Below, piece after piece: positions 28,790 to 38,573 of a stretch of DNA of 64,000 nt. The stretch spans positions 1-64,000 of the forward strand of contig VAZV01000150.1 in assembly GCA_005884765.1 (NCBI GenBank), in the 5' to 3' direction. Below the pieces are notes generated by a model. The model was given only the letters and a program-made list of their open reading frames with translations, had not been told where the DNA came from and searched no databases. Position 1 is the stretch's first letter. Each line of letters begins with the position of its first letter. A program made the translations under genes and the position numbers. The DNA is from Alphaproteobacteria bacterium (GTDB lineage: Bacteria; Pseudomonadota; Alphaproteobacteria; Rhizobiales; Xanthobacteraceae).

Positions 28790-29251
28790 TTAACGCCCTC
28801 CCTCGCTCGCGTATTTTATGGCAGCTCGAATGCGATTGTAGGTGCCGCATCGGCATACGTTGCCGGACATCGCGTCGTTTATCTCCGAGTCCGTCGGGCG
28901 TGGATTGCTCGCCAGCAGCGCAGCTGCCGCCATGATCTGCCCCGACTGACAATATCCGCACTGAACGACGTCCTGATCGAGCCAAGCCCGCTGCACCTTC
29001 CCGCCAGCGGGAGTCTCGCCGATGGCTTCGATAGTAGTCACTGCGGCCTCCCCGACACTGTCGACCGTGGTGATGCAAGATCGTGTCGCCGCGCCGTCTA
29101 TGTGAACCGTACAAGCGCCGCAAAGCGCCATACCGCATCCAAACTTCGTTCCTGTCATCTTGAGAACGTCCCGCAGCACCCATAGCAGGGGCGTCTCGCC
29201 GTCCACGTCCACCTCGTGCGACTTCCCATTTATCTTGAGAACGTATGTCAT
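28790..29251 (-). CDS. iorA: Isoquinoline 1-oxidoreductase-like [2Fe-2S] subunit
   Basis: 153 aa. Plant-type ferredoxin domain with C-x4-C-x2-C (CGMALCGAC) and a later cysteine (RSC), then an alpha-helical [2Fe-2S] domain with CGYC and CRC. Eight cluster cysteines are accounted for. Passes electrons from the molybdenum centre of IorB. First gene of the operon; an AraC-type regulator lies directly upstream on the same strand. Confidence 0.9.
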   Translation of the reverse strand: MTYVLKINGKSHEVDVDGETPLLWVLRDVLKMTGTKFGCGMALCGACTVHIDGAATRSCITTVDSVGEAAVTTIEAIGETPAGGKVQRAWLDQDVVQCGYCQSGQIMAAAALLASNPRPTDSEINDAMSGNVCRCGTYNRIRAAIKYASEGGR

Positions 29252-29370
29252 CCTGCACCAATAGAGTGTTGAGGAACGAGATCTATATTGCAGGCCGAAG
29301 GGACCGTCGCTCGCGGTATTGCTTTGATGCCCGCGTTATTGCCCCGAGTTTCGTCGATCCTGCTATGGAC

Positions 29371-30258
29371 CTATCGGCGATAGGACCTCGGCGTCACCCC
29401 CACCACCCGCCGAAAGGCTGTCGCAAAATGCGATGGATTCTCATATCCACATCTGGCGGCAATGGTTGGAATCGTTTCGTTCCGGCCCTTCAAGAGTCTC
29501 TTCGCCTCTTCCATGCGAAGGAAAGTCAGACGCTTCAGGGGAGTCTGCCCATAGAGCTTCTTGTACAATCTCAACAGGTGGAACCGACTGACTCCTGCCT
29601 CGCGCGCCAGATCCTCCAGACTCACTGCGGCCGCGAGATTCTCGCGCATGAAGTCTTCGACCTTGCGCAGCCGGCCGTCGCTCGCATTGCGGTAGTGTGG
29701 CTCCCCGTAGCGGCCGTACCTGACCAAGAGATGGGCGGCCAACATCTCTCCCGCAGTCTGAGCATAAAGATCTGGCGCGGATTCTTGAAACGCAGCGCTG
29801 AGACTCAGCATCAGCTGGCTCACCAGGGGATCGCTGCTTCCGAGGCCGCTCGGCAAGATCGGGGCCGCGGGACCTTTACGCCTGAGTTCTCGTGCGACGC
29901 GTTCGATGGTCGCGGCCGGAAGATGGAGCTGCAGGGTGCTGTGTGTCGTCTTACCCCGCCATCGCAGTGTAGCGGCTTGTCCCGGAGCCGTCATACCAAT
30001 GTGACCCGGCTCGGAATGAGAGTGCTGCCAACCGTTGCGATAGCGGACCTCCACGTCGCAGGAGCCACCGGTAACGAGAACGATCAAATGATCGCGAGTA
30101 GCGGGAGTCACGAATTCCTCAGCCTCTGCTGGATCCTCGTAGGCCCGGATCAGCAGCGAGCGCCAACCAGCTCGCCAGCTGCACGCCGTCATTGTGGCGC
30201 GCAAGTGCCTGTGCGCATCGAGGCTGGCAATTATCGTCTCCAAGTCAGGTCTCCGCAC
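29371..30258 (-). CDS. AraC-family regulator
   Basis: 295 aa. N-terminal cupin-like sensing domain (about 1-170; DHLIVLVTGGSCDVEVRY, SEPGHIGMTAPGQA), C-terminal AraC helix-turn-helix pair: VSLEDLAREAGVSRFHLLRL and IPTIAARCGYENPSHFATAF ending VVGVTPRSYRR. Complete. It lies 120 bp before iorAB and is the likely activator of that operon. Confidence 0.88.
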   Translation of the reverse strand: MRRPDLETIIASLDAHRHLRATMTACSWRAGWRSLLIRAYEDPAEAEEFVTPATRDHLIVLVTGGSCDVEVRYRNGWQHSHSEPGHIGMTAPGQAATLRWRGKTTHSTLQLHLPAATIERVARELRRKGPAAPILPSGLGSSDPLVSQLMLSLSAAFQESAPDLYAQTAGEMLAAHLLVRYGRYGEPHYRNASDGRLRKVEDFMRENLAAAVSLEDLAREAGVSRFHLLRLYKKLYGQTPLKRLTFLRMEEAKRLLKGRNETIPTIAARCGYENPSHFATAFRRVVGVTPRSYRR

Positions 30259-30435
30259 CGGCAGTGACGGTCGGATAGATCAATTCCCATCTGAATGAAG
30301 TCCATTCTCGTTTTTGCTGGATACAACTACTGCTCCGGCACCTAATGAACGCCGCTGCGTGAATTTCTCCACGGAGGCCGACACTCTCACTTAGCGCGCG
30401 TTCTATCCCCGCCAAGGCCGCTGCGCCGATGAATT

Positions 30436-31263
30436 TCATCCGAGAGCGTCCCAATCTGGCGCGAAGGGCGGCCGGACGAAGCGCTGGTCTTTCGGCAGAG
30501 CGGCGATAGCGGCGCGATCCTCGTCATCGAGCCGGGTGCCGAGCGCATCAAGATTGGCCTTCTGGCTTTCGGAACGGGCGGCCTTCGGAATCACGATGAC
30601 GCCCTCCTGATCGAGGAGCCAGGCAACCGCCATCTGAGCGGCACTGCAACCGTACTTCTGGCCGAGGGAGGCGAGCGTGGGATTACTTGCCGCCCGCCCT
30701 TGCGCGAGGGGCGCATAGGCTGTCAGCGGAATCCCCTTGCCGCGCAAATAGGCGAGCATCGGCGCCTGCGACAGGAACGGGTGGTATTCGACCTGGAGGC
30801 TGGCAATCGGCGCGCCTATCTCCTCCACCGCGCGACGGATCATCGGCAGGTTGAAGTTGCACACGCCGATCGCGCGCGTGAGGCCACGCTCCCGCAACGA
30901 CTTCAACGCTTCCAGCGTCGCCTCCATGTCCATGTCCTGTGACGGCCAATGGATCATATAGAGATCGACCTGGTCGAGCCTCAGCTTCCGCAGGCTGGTG
31001 TCGAACGCGCGGTAGAGCGCATCCGGCGCAAGCTGATCATGCCAGACCTTGGTGGTGATGAAGAGCTCGTTCCGGTTCACACCGGACGCCGCGATGGCCG
31101 CGCCGACGGCGGTTTCGTTGTCGTACATCGCAGCGGTGTCGATATGTCGGTAGCCGAGCGCGATCGCGCTCTCGACGACCGGCTGGGCATCGGCTCCCGG
31201 CATCCGGAAGGTGCCGAAGCCGAGGCGGGGAATCGCGACACCCTGTGTCGTGATCGTCTCCAT
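30436..31263 (-). CDS. Aldo-keto reductase
   Basis: 275 aa from ATG 31263, preceded by GAAAGGAAAA. An AKR5-like (2,5-diketo-gluconate reductase type) TIM barrel with the catalytic set visible: Asp in HIDTAAMYDN with its Tyr, Lys in TTKVWHDQL, His in YMIHWPS. The C-terminal NADPH site reads IPKAARSES. Reduces carbonyls with NADPH; substrate unknown. First of a cluster of oxidoreductase genes sharing orientation. Confidence 0.92.
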   Translation of the reverse strand: METITTQGVAIPRLGFGTFRMPGADAQPVVESAIALGYRHIDTAAMYDNETAVGAAIAASGVNRNELFITTKVWHDQLAPDALYRAFDTSLRKLRLDQVDLYMIHWPSQDMDMEATLEALKSLRERGLTRAIGVCNFNLPMIRRAVEEIGAPIASLQVEYHPFLSQAPMLAYLRGKGIPLTAYAPLAQGRAASNPTLASLGQKYGCSAAQMAVAWLLDQEGVIVIPKAARSESQKANLDALGTRLDDEDRAAIAALPKDQRFVRPPFAPDWDALG

Positions 31264-31357
31264 GATGTTTTCCTTTCTCGGGTTTCGTGCCGGCGGGTCG
31301 GGGCGTTGGTCCTTTTGTGCCGCCGTCAGGCGGCAAGCCATCACAAGGGCAGCGGCG

Positions 31358-32239
31358 TCAGGTGGATGCTTGGGCCTGGCTCGCCCTGACGAGTTCGGCG
31401 ATGACGCTGTCGAGCGTCGTCGTACCTTTGACCGCCGAGCGGCCGTGGTCGCTGAACTCGATCCAGCCCTCGTTGAACCCGTCGAGCATCCGGATCCGAG
31501 GCAACGGATTTCGCGTTCCCTGAGAGCGGAAAATCTGCTCCCAGCTCTCGCGCGGCACGGTCTCGACCCGGACGGTGCGCTTCAGCACCGTGGCGAAGGC
31601 GCGGGCGAGATCGTTCGGCGAGATGCGTGCGGGCCCCTCCAACTCGACGACCCGCGTCCCGCTCCCGTTCTCCCCGAGAAGCGCGGCGGCTAGGCCTCCG
31701 ACATCCTGCGTCGCGACCATCGGGAACAGCTTGTCGGCCGGCTGCAGGAAGCTGCGCAGCACGCCTTCGTCGCGCGCCGAAGGAACATCCCAAAGCGCAT
31801 TCTCCATGAACCAGCCGGGCCTCAGGAAGGTGACCGATAGGCCGATCTGCTTCAGCGACTGTTCCATCAACGTGCGCTGGGTCAGCAGGTTCTCTTGCGG
31901 CGCATCCGCGCCGATGGTCGACAAGCAGACCACCTTGCCGGGACGAGCCTCGGCCAAAGCCGCCGTCACGGCCGCGATGACGCGCTTAGCCTCGGGAAAG
32001 CCGGGCTCCGGATCGAACTCGGAGGGCGGCAGGATGAAGACGCCCGCGACGCCCCTAAAGGCAGAAGTCAGGCTTGCCGCATCGTCCATCTCGGCCAGGG
32101 CGATGTCGCAGCCGCGAGCTCTCTACTCCGCCGCCTTGGCCTCGTCGCGCAGAACGGCGCGGACCGGCAGTCTTTCAGCGAGCAGGCTGCGCGCAACCGC
32201 GCCGCCGACCTTGCCGGTGATTCCGGTGATTGCGTACAT
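31358..32239 (-). pseudogene. NmrA-like NAD(P)-binding protein with an in-frame amber stop
   Basis: From ATG 32239 the frame reads MYAITGITGKVGGAVARSLL, the dinucleotide-binding motif, to EAKAAE, then TAG at 32123-32125. The same frame continues without shift as RARGCDIALAEMDDAASL through the rest of an NmrA/quinone-reductase-type fold (VVCLSTIGADAPQENLL, VTFLRPGWFMENAL) to 31358. Relatives have a tryptophan-like residue there, so TGG to TAG is the simplest cause. A downstream start at 32089 would lack the nucleotide-binding motif. Confidence 0.8.
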
Positions 32240-32276
32240 GATGGTTCTCCAGAAGGTTGTTGTCGATCGCGCGGGC

Positions 32277-33557
32277 TCAGGCGAGCCCGGCATAGAGACC
32301 GCGCTCGAACTCGCCGTAGAGCGCGACGACCCGCTCATCATAGAAGGGCAAAACCTGGGTGAAGAGCGCGCCGCTGACATGCTTCACTGGGTCAAGCCAG
32401 AAGTAGCAGTTGAGCAGGCCCGCCCAGGAGATGCTGCCGGCGGAGCGCCCATTCGGTCCCGGCTGCATGTTGATGTCGAAAGACAGGCCCCATTTATGCG
32501 GCTGTCCCGGGAACTGGTCGAAGCTGCGGGAATATGGCGGCTGCGCCGAGCACATCTCCTGGACGTTCAGTTCGCCGATCTGATTCTGCATCATCATGGC
32601 GACCGTCTCCGGACGCAGGATACCGACGCCATGCAGCGCGCCGCCGTTCAGCAGCGCCTGCAGGAACGTCATGTACTCCCGCGGCGTACTGAAGGCACCG
32701 CCGCCGCCCATGAAGAACTCTGGCCGTTGCGGCATCTCGAAGGGCGCCGACTCCAGCCCGCCGTTGGCGCGGCGGTTGTGGAAGGTGGCGACGCGCCGCT
32801 TCTGCTCGGTCCCGATCAGAAACCCTGAATCCTTCATGCCGAGCGGCGCGAAAATGTTCTCGCGGAAGTAGATCTCAAGCGACTGATCCGACACCGCCTC
32901 GACCAGCTTGCCGACCCAGTCCATGCTGATGCCGTATTCCCACCGCTCGCCAGGCTCGAACTCGAGCGGAGCCGTGAAGGCGGCGTTCTTGCAGGTCGCG
33001 ATGTCGGGCATGCCCGTCACCTTCTCGTAGCGGGTCAGAGCCTCGCTCCAGATCGAGTAGGTGTAGCCGGAGGTATGCGTCAACAGATGGCGCACCTTGA
33101 TCGCGCGCTTGGCCGGCCGCATTCGCGGCGTTCCATCCTCAGCAAAGCCATCGAGGACCTGCGGGGAGGCCAGTTCGGGCAGGTATTTTGCCGCGTCGTC
33201 GTCTAGATGAAGGCGGCCCTGCTCAATCAACTGCATGCAGGCGGTCGCGGTGAAGGCCTTGGTCATCGACAGCAGCCAGAACACCGTGTCGAGCGTCATC
33301 GCTGCGCCCGTTGCGACGTTCGCCTTGCCGAAGGCGCCCTCGTAAATCACGCCTTTCGGCGTGGCCGCAACGGCGATAACACCGGCCACGTCGTTTCTCG
33401 CAACGCTTCCCCGCAAGGCGGCGTCGATCGCCTTGAATCGCGCTAACGAGCCGGCTGGCGTTGTGCCGGCCAAGGCGGGGCTGACCGCATCGAGAGCCAG
33501 AACGGACCCCAGCATTCCCCCGCGCTGAAGCATCGTTCTGCGTGTGAGGTGGTTCAT
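32277..33557 (-). CDS. Class C beta-lactamase-like serine hydrolase
   Basis: 426 aa. Signal leader with RR (HLTRRTMLQRGGMLGSVLAL), then a penicillin-binding-type fold: the SxxK motif is Ser97-Met-Thr-Lys100 (LLSMTKAFTA) and the tyrosine motif is Tyr208 (WEYGIS). Esterase EstB-like rather than a true lactamase by overall pattern (PAKRAIKVRHLLTHTSGY). Acts in the periplasm on an unknown ester or peptide. Divergent from the LysR gene, which may control it and the genes behind it. Confidence 0.87.
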   Translation of the reverse strand: MNHLTRRTMLQRGGMLGSVLALDAVSPALAGTTPAGSLARFKAIDAALRGSVARNDVAGVIAVAATPKGVIYEGAFGKANVATGAAMTLDTVFWLLSMTKAFTATACMQLIEQGRLHLDDDAAKYLPELASPQVLDGFAEDGTPRMRPAKRAIKVRHLLTHTSGYTYSIWSEALTRYEKVTGMPDIATCKNAAFTAPLEFEPGERWEYGISMDWVGKLVEAVSDQSLEIYFRENIFAPLGMKDSGFLIGTEQKRRVATFHNRRANGGLESAPFEMPQRPEFFMGGGGAFSTPREYMTFLQALLNGGALHGVGILRPETVAMMMQNQIGELNVQEMCSAQPPYSRSFDQFPGQPHKWGLSFDINMQPGPNGRSAGSISWAGLLNCYFWLDPVKHVSGALFTQVLPFYDERVVALYGEFERGLYAGLA

Positions 33558-33680
33558 GGCTGACTCCTTTCTGGATCGAAGGAGGTCCGATCTTCTCGGC
33601 CGCTCGCCTCCGATGTCGCTGCGACCTCGGCCTTGTAGGCCGCGCCAAGGCGTGATTCACGCGCATTAAGATCAATGCTA

Positions 33681-33699
33681 CAGTGACTTGGATTCACTG
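33681..33699. promoter_or_regulatory. Candidate LysR-type operator
   Basis: Perfect inverted repeat CAGTGA-N7-TCACTG in the gap between the serine hydrolase and the LysR gene, 53 bp before the LysR ATG. Its T-N11-A skeleton fits this regulator family. Confidence 0.6.
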
Positions 33700-33751
33700 C
33701 TCTTCGCCTGGGACAGGCTCGGCGGAGAGCCTCAGAGGGAAGGGAAATCGA

Positions 33752-34654
33752 ATGGCTTTCGACACGCGGCTTCTGACCGGCGTCGGTGTCTTGGCAGCGG
33801 TTACGGAGGCTGGGAATTTTGCCCGCGCCGCGGAAATGCTCGGCCTAACGCCGTCGGCGGTGAGCCGGGCCGTCGCGCGTCTGGAGGCGCGGGTCGGCGT
33901 GCGGCTCTTCGATCGCAATCCACGCGAAGTCAGCCTCACCGAGGAAGGACGCCGCTTCCACAGGCAGGTCCTGCCGCTTCTCGCCGGCCTGGACGAGGCG
34001 GCGGCCGAGGCCGCAGGCGCGGCGGCGGTCGTGCGCGGCCGGCTGCGCGTATCGGTGGACCCGTGGTTCGCGCGTGTCGTGCTTGCGTCGAAGCTCCAGC
34101 AGTTTCTGGTCCGCTACCCTCTGCTGTCGGTCGATTTATCCACCAGCAATTATCGCGAGGAGATGATGACCGGCGTGGACGTGGCGGTACGCTTCGGGCC
34201 GCCCGATGCATCATCCCTCATCGTACGCAAGCTCTTGGAAACCCCGATCCTGACGGTTGCGGCGCCGGCCTATCTCGAACGGCACGGCCAGCCGCGATCG
34301 CCGCACGACCTCGTCCATCACGAGGCGCTTCTCTTCCGTGATCCTCAGACCGGCCTTCCTTTTCCATGGGAGTTTCACCGAGGCGGGGAGATCGTCGAGG
34401 TCAAGGTCTCAAGCCGCCTGGTGTTGGATGATCCTTCCGTTGCGGTAACAGCGTGCGTGGCGGGCCAAGGCATTTTCCAAAGCCTCGGCATCGGCTTGGC
34501 GCCTTTACTGTCGCGAGGCGAGCTTATTCAGATCCTGCCGGAATGGTCGGAAGAACTCTATCCGCTCTATGCCTATCATCCCTCGCGCCACCTCCCGCCG
34601 GCGAAGGTCCGAGCGCTTCTGGATTTTATCCAGGAGATCGCTGTCTGCGCGTAA
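33752..34654 (+). CDS. LysR-family regulator
   Basis: 300 aa from ATG 33752 (AGGGAAGGGAAA upstream). N-terminal winged helix with FARAAEMLGLTPSAVSRAV and the usual LysR effector domain. Stands divergent to the hydrolase/NmrA/aldo-keto reductase genes and is a good candidate to regulate them; its own operator candidate is at 33681-33699. Confidence 0.92.
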   Translation: MAFDTRLLTGVGVLAAVTEAGNFARAAEMLGLTPSAVSRAVARLEARVGVRLFDRNPREVSLTEEGRRFHRQVLPLLAGLDEAAAEAAGAAAVVRGRLRVSVDPWFARVVLASKLQQFLVRYPLLSVDLSTSNYREEMMTGVDVAVRFGPPDASSLIVRKLLETPILTVAAPAYLERHGQPRSPHDLVHHEALLFRDPQTGLPFPWEFHRGGEIVEVKVSSRLVLDDPSVAVTACVAGQGIFQSLGIGLAPLLSRGELIQILPEWSEELYPLYAYHPSRHLPPAKVRALLDFIQEIAVCA

Positions 34655-35025
34655 TTGATACTCGGCTTGTGGTATCCGCACCATTTTGCAGAACGTTTTG
34701 GCGCTCAAGCCAACAACTACCATCGAGGTAAATACGGTTCAGAGCGATGACAGCAACCTCGCCATGACACCGGCAAAATGGCGTCTTGTTGGCATCGGCT
34801 CCAGGGCTCATGCTCCAGACCTTCCCTCGCGACTATGCTTTCGTAAGAACAGCCTGGTGTCTTCAGATCGAGCAATATGTACGACAGCCCATTCAGGTCA
34901 CGAAGTTCGACGGCATCCACGTTAGTCACGTTGCCGTCGTTTTATTGCGGCAAGCGCGACCGTCACTGGCGCCAATGGGCCGCGGCCACGCCGCTGGGCT
35001 CGGCGTCGTCGGGGACGATCGCGGC
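34655..35025. other. Decayed region before a LysR remnant
   Basis: No intact gene. Part of this stretch may be the worn N-terminal half of the following LysR remnant, but I cannot follow it through frames. Confidence 0.4.
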
Positions 35026-35290
35026 TTCCGACAGCAATACCCCGACATCCGGCTGCACTTTAGCGAGGCGCATCAGCCGGTGGACATGATGCGCGAAGGC
35101 TTCGACTGCATCCTAAGGGCGGGTGAACTGAGCGACAGTCCGCTGATCAAGCGCAGACTGGCGCTGCTCGAGAGGGGGACCTTCGCCAGCCCTGATTATC
35201 TCAGCCGTTTCGGCATGCCGCGAACGCCCGACGATCTCGCAGGTCACGAGATGGTCGGATTCCTATCGCCCGACAGCGGCGACATCGTGC
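35026..35290 (+). pseudogene. LysR-family regulator, effector-domain remnant
   Basis: About 88 codons of a LysR substrate-binding domain: FRQQYPDIRLHFSEAHQPVD, REGFDCILRAGELSDSPLIK, FASPDYLSRFGMPRTPDDL. No winged-helix domain and no C-terminal third. A different LysR from its intact neighbour. Confidence 0.8.
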
Positions 35291-35697
35291 CGCTGGTCAC
35301 CTGCCGCGACCAACGGCGAAGAACAGATGCATTGGTCTTCGGCAGCAATTAATTCGTGCGCATCCGTTAGATCCGGAGCGATGGCGCCGATCGAGGTTCG
35401 CGGTTTTATTCTGAATGATGGCAATTTGGCGCGCCATCCAGAATAAACCTGCGAACTCATATGTATTGAAATAGCGATAAAATTTGGCTTCGCCTGATCG
35501 CGACGCTCTAATGAATGGCCGCTTTGCGCCAAAAGCGGCCGGCTCGTTGAGCCATGCTGACGCGCCCTCCCGATCGACGAAGCCGATTGTATTGGGTGAC
35601 ATTCGTAATTGAGCTCCCTACCATAAGCCGACAACGCCAGTCGAAGCCGGAGTGGGCCGTGAGGAACGCAAACGCCCGCAGAGTATCGGGTCGCGAC
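35291..35697. other. Intergenic region
   Basis: No gene supported. Confidence 0.45.
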
Positions 35698-36060
35698 ATG
35701 TCCCAGTGGATAAAGTCCGCTGCCGCGTGCACCCTGGTCGGCTTGTCCTTGCTACCTTGTGCCGGTTCGTTCTGGTCAGAGAGTATCCAGATATCGGGCA
35801 ATCAATCCAACTTCGTCACGACTGCCAATGCCGTCGTCTGCCGCGCGCCCTTTCAACTGCGCAAGGCAATCGTTGCAGCTCATGGGGACGACGGATTCCG
35901 CGTCCGCGAATTGGAGTGCACACGTCCCGGACCCGGAATACCGACACGCGTGTTATCTCGGCCCTTTCCATTGAATGGTCCTTGGCAGGTTCAGCTTATG
36001 AACAAGCAAGGGCTCGCTCCTGTCATGTGGGGCTACGCTCAGCATTTCGCCTCGGACTAA
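35698..36060 (+). CDS. Exported hypothetical protein
   Basis: 120 aa from ATG 35698 (the frame opens upstream without a ribosome site). Signal peptide (AAACTLVGLSLLPCAGS), then a beta-rich body with two cysteines (VVCRAPF, LECTRPG) about 33 residues apart, suited to a disulfide. Family not recognised. Confidence 0.6.
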   Translation: MSQWIKSAAACTLVGLSLLPCAGSFWSESIQISGNQSNFVTTANAVVCRAPFQLRKAIVAAHGDDGFRVRELECTRPGPGIPTRVLSRPFPLNGPWQVQLMNKQGLAPVMWGYAQHFASD

Positions 36061-36168
36061 TCCTGCCGGCCAGCGCGTCGCACGGTTGTCCCGGTCCGCC
36101 TCAGTGACTTCGATCGGTGCGCGTCCCGTGGCCCGTGCCTTGCCAAGTCAAGAAGCCCCACTTGATTC

Positions 36169-36624
36169 TCATGGCTCTACGGTGAACCGGTGCGCCATTC
36201 CCAATCGGTAGTCGTGGGGCAGCTGGTTGCTGAATACAACGTACTCTCCAGGCCTCAGTGCCAAGCGCATTGTGGCGGTCGCGCTAGGTAGCATGTCTTC
36301 CAGACCTTCGAGGTTGGCCAGCTCATTTTCAAGCACGACCGAATTCGCTGAATCGTAAGGCAAGCCGTCAAGGGCCGCGGACCAGGGAGTAATCAAAAAC
36401 TCGTGCATTTTCCCATTCACGGGGTCAGTGGACGTGTTGGTTACGACGAATTCGACAGGTCCGGCTTTCATGTGATCTTGGCTCAGAGTGATGCCACCTT
36501 TGTCCCCGTCTCTCCAGAGCTGAGCCTTTATTGAAAGCGTATCTGCGTGCGCTGCTTGGCCGGCCCCGAATGGAGAGGCAAGAAGGCAAAAGATAAGCAT
36601 AGATACGCGCCCAATCATGAACAT
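36169..36624 (-). CDS. Exported cupredoxin-like protein without the copper cysteine
   Basis: 151 aa. Signal peptide ending near AAHADT. A cupredoxin-like beta-sandwich: VEFVVTNTS, the N-side ligand region MHEFLI with His, and the C-terminal loop EYVVFSNQLPHDYRLGM. In copper proteins that loop is C-x-x-P-x-H; here the Cys position is Ser/Asn while His and Met remain. Type-1 copper binding is therefore doubtful. No electron-transfer partner lies next to it. Confidence 0.7.
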   Translation of the reverse strand: MFMIGRVSMLIFCLLASPFGAGQAAHADTLSIKAQLWRDGDKGGITLSQDHMKAGPVEFVVTNTSTDPVNGKMHEFLITPWSAALDGLPYDSANSVVLENELANLEGLEDMLPSATATMRLALRPGEYVVFSNQLPHDYRLGMAHRFTVEP

Positions 36625-36667
36625 TGCTCCAATTGTGACCGACGCCCGTTCCTTGCTCGGCCTCCAG

Positions 36668-37456
36668 TTACCCTGCGCTTGCTTGAGGTTCGCCCGGATG
36701 TCTTCCGGGGCGCTGCGGCAATAGCAAAATGCAACCGACGATGAAAACGGCGATTACGGCGGATGCGATCGGCCGGCTCAAAGCAAGGCCTCCGTGGCCT
36801 ACCGGCTTGTCGAGGAAGTCACCAACTGTGGCTCCGAGCGGCCGGGTCAGGATAAATGCTGCCCAGAACAAGCCGACCCGCGAGAGATTCGTCCAGTAGT
36901 ACGCCGCAGCAAGGATTGCCAATCCAGCACCAAACACCAGTGCGCCGCCCTCGTATCCGAGGCCGCCAGTGTCGGCCAGCCAGTCCCCAAGGGCTGTGCC
37001 AAGCGTCTGTGAGAACGTGATCGCCGCCCAGTAGAAGGCTTCGACTTTGGGCGTGCTAACCGTGTTCACGGAAATTGTGCCTTGGGACCAGTACCAAAGA
37101 CCAAGCACAGTCATCAAACAGAGAAACAGAAGTGTGGAACCGCCGGTGTAGCCAATGCCCAAGGAGCGATCGGCAAAATCCGCCATGGTCGTGCCAAACG
37201 TTGTCGACGCAACTATTGTGGCCCAATATAAGAACGGGTGAAACTTCTTCGCCGCGATCTGGCACGCCACCAGCGTTATCAGCGCCGCAAGGAAGATTGC
37301 TGTGCCGACAAGATATCCCCAATTCAGCGTCATGGTAACTGAGTCGCCGCCCGTTTCGCCCAGCGTTGTTGCGGCGATTTTTATGATCCAGAAACTTAGG
37401 GTGACCTCTGGTACTTTGCTCAGGGTTGCCTTGGTGGCTTCGTCCATTTCGTCCAT
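36668..37456 (-). CDS. COG4705-like polytopic membrane protein
   Basis: 262 aa from ATG 37456 (AAGG just upstream). Eight or so hydrophobic helices. Four internal repeats each carry a G-x-T/G-x-x-D core: TTLGETGGDS, TTFGTTMADF, QTLGTALGDW, RPLGATVGDF, each followed by a glycine-rich turn. The N-terminal KVPEVTLSFWIIKI recurs in the paralogue at 38574-39362. The family is uncharacterised (membrane-anchored, once linked to amylopullulanase regulation by name only). Transport is possible from repeat symmetry, but not shown. Confidence 0.8.
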   Translation of the reverse strand: MDEMDEATKATLSKVPEVTLSFWIIKIAATTLGETGGDSVTMTLNWGYLVGTAIFLAALITLVACQIAAKKFHPFLYWATIVASTTFGTTMADFADRSLGIGYTGGSTLLFLCLMTVLGLWYWSQGTISVNTVSTPKVEAFYWAAITFSQTLGTALGDWLADTGGLGYEGGALVFGAGLAILAAAYYWTNLSRVGLFWAAFILTRPLGATVGDFLDKPVGHGGLALSRPIASAVIAVFIVGCILLLPQRPGRHPGEPQASAG

Positions 37457-37529
37457 CCTTGATTTCTCGTCGTACAAACAAACGTATCTCAACTCGCCAA
37501 CAACAATGGCCTGTTAGCGATTAACCAAA

Positions 37530-37844
37530 TCAGTCCGGGTGCGGACCCTCCTTCTTGTTCTCCAACACTCTGCCGGTCCTGGCATCGACACCGACCTCCT
37601 GCGTGACTCCTCGACGTTTGATGTCGAAGGAATACCTGAGCCCGCTGCCTCCTCTCTCCTTCTCCAGTTCTTCGTCGGTGATCTCACCGGGATGAGCCTT
37701 GAGGGCTATGGCTCGCGCTTGTTTGATGCTGATCTTTGCGTCTTTGGCAAGCTCCTGGCCGGTGTAGGCCATCACGGGGGTAGCAGCGGTCAGCAGCATC
37801 AATCCTGCGACGGCAGACAATGATAGCTTTAGTACCTGTGGCAT
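37530..37844 (-). CDS. PepSY-domain exported protein
   Basis: 104 aa from ATG 37844. Signal peptide (LSLSAVAGLMLLTAATPVMA), then a PepSY domain: ISIKQARAIALKAHPGEI, a strand YSFDIKRRGVTQEVGVDA and the ending TGRVLENKKEG. PepSY proteins act in the periplasm, often as inhibitors or sensors associated with two-component systems; here a QseBC-type pair lies about 1.7 kb away. Confidence 0.85.
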   Translation of the reverse strand: MPQVLKLSLSAVAGLMLLTAATPVMAYTGQELAKDAKISIKQARAIALKAHPGEITDEELEKERGGSGLRYSFDIKRRGVTQEVGVDARTGRVLENKKEGPHPD

Positions 37845-38074
37845 GATCGAACCTCGCGTTTTGAGATGCGCCGGAACTGAGCCTTCCTTTGCGACAACGC
37901 GGTTTGTTTCGGAAGGCTCCGGTCCAGTTGCGCCTTTGGTGCGAGGCGAGCATGAAAAACTCGTAATCTGCTCTCTCTGATACCCGTCCACGTGTCATCT
38001 CCGGTTCGCGTCCAACGACGCCCGATGTTGCCGTCGGCCAGGGATTGCATTGCTTGAGACTGAAGCCGCGAACG

Positions 38075-38506
38075 CTAGGATTTTCCGACCGAGTCCATCA
38101 GGGACAACAGTTCGGCGATGCTCTGCTTGCATTTGGCAGCGTCGGGCGCGGCCGCGCGCAAGGCTTCCAGCGCGCGATCGATCGCCTTGTCGACTGCATG
38201 CCAGTCGGCTGCCGCACGCGGCTTCAGCGCGGCTTCGGCATCGTCCCACTGGTTCTCGAGATCCTTGATACGATTCTTGGCACCGACCAGATCGCCCTTG
38301 TCGATCAGCGCGGAAACATCCACGATGATGGCGCGGAATGGCGTGAGGTCGCCCAGTTTCGAAGACGTCGCAGCTTCGGCGAGCGGTACGAATGAAAGGC
38401 GGTCACTGGCGTGCATGTTGGACTCGCCTATCGCCATCGTCAGCTGTGGCTCGCCTGCTGCCAGCGTGAACAGGCCGACAGTCGCTGACAGGATTATTCT
38501 TTTCAT
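38075..38506 (-). CDS. Exported helical hypothetical protein
   Basis: 143 aa from ATG 38506, with AAGGAGA eight bases upstream. Signal peptide ([17 protein letters not shown]), then an all-helical body ([37 protein letters not shown]) reminiscent of small periplasmic helical-bundle proteins. One cysteine. Lies between the PepSY gene and the second COG4705-like gene in the same orientation. Function unknown. Confidence 0.7.
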   Translation of the reverse strand: MKRIILSATVGLFTLAAGEPQLTMAIGESNMHASDRLSFVPLAEAATSSKLGDLTPFRAIIVDVSALIDKGDLVGAKNRIKDLENQWDDAEAALKPRAAADWHAVDKAIDRALEALRAAAPDAAKCKQSIAELLSLMDSVGKS

Positions 38507-38573
38507 ACGCACTCTCCTTGAGGTCTGCCCGCACACGGTCGCCCGGGCTTCTGGTGGAAGCTGAAATTGGAGG

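Noticed and set aside
35508..35801. Minus-strand 97-codon frame
   Set aside because: Composition and lack of motifs suggest a shadow of non-coding DNA and of the exported protein gene.
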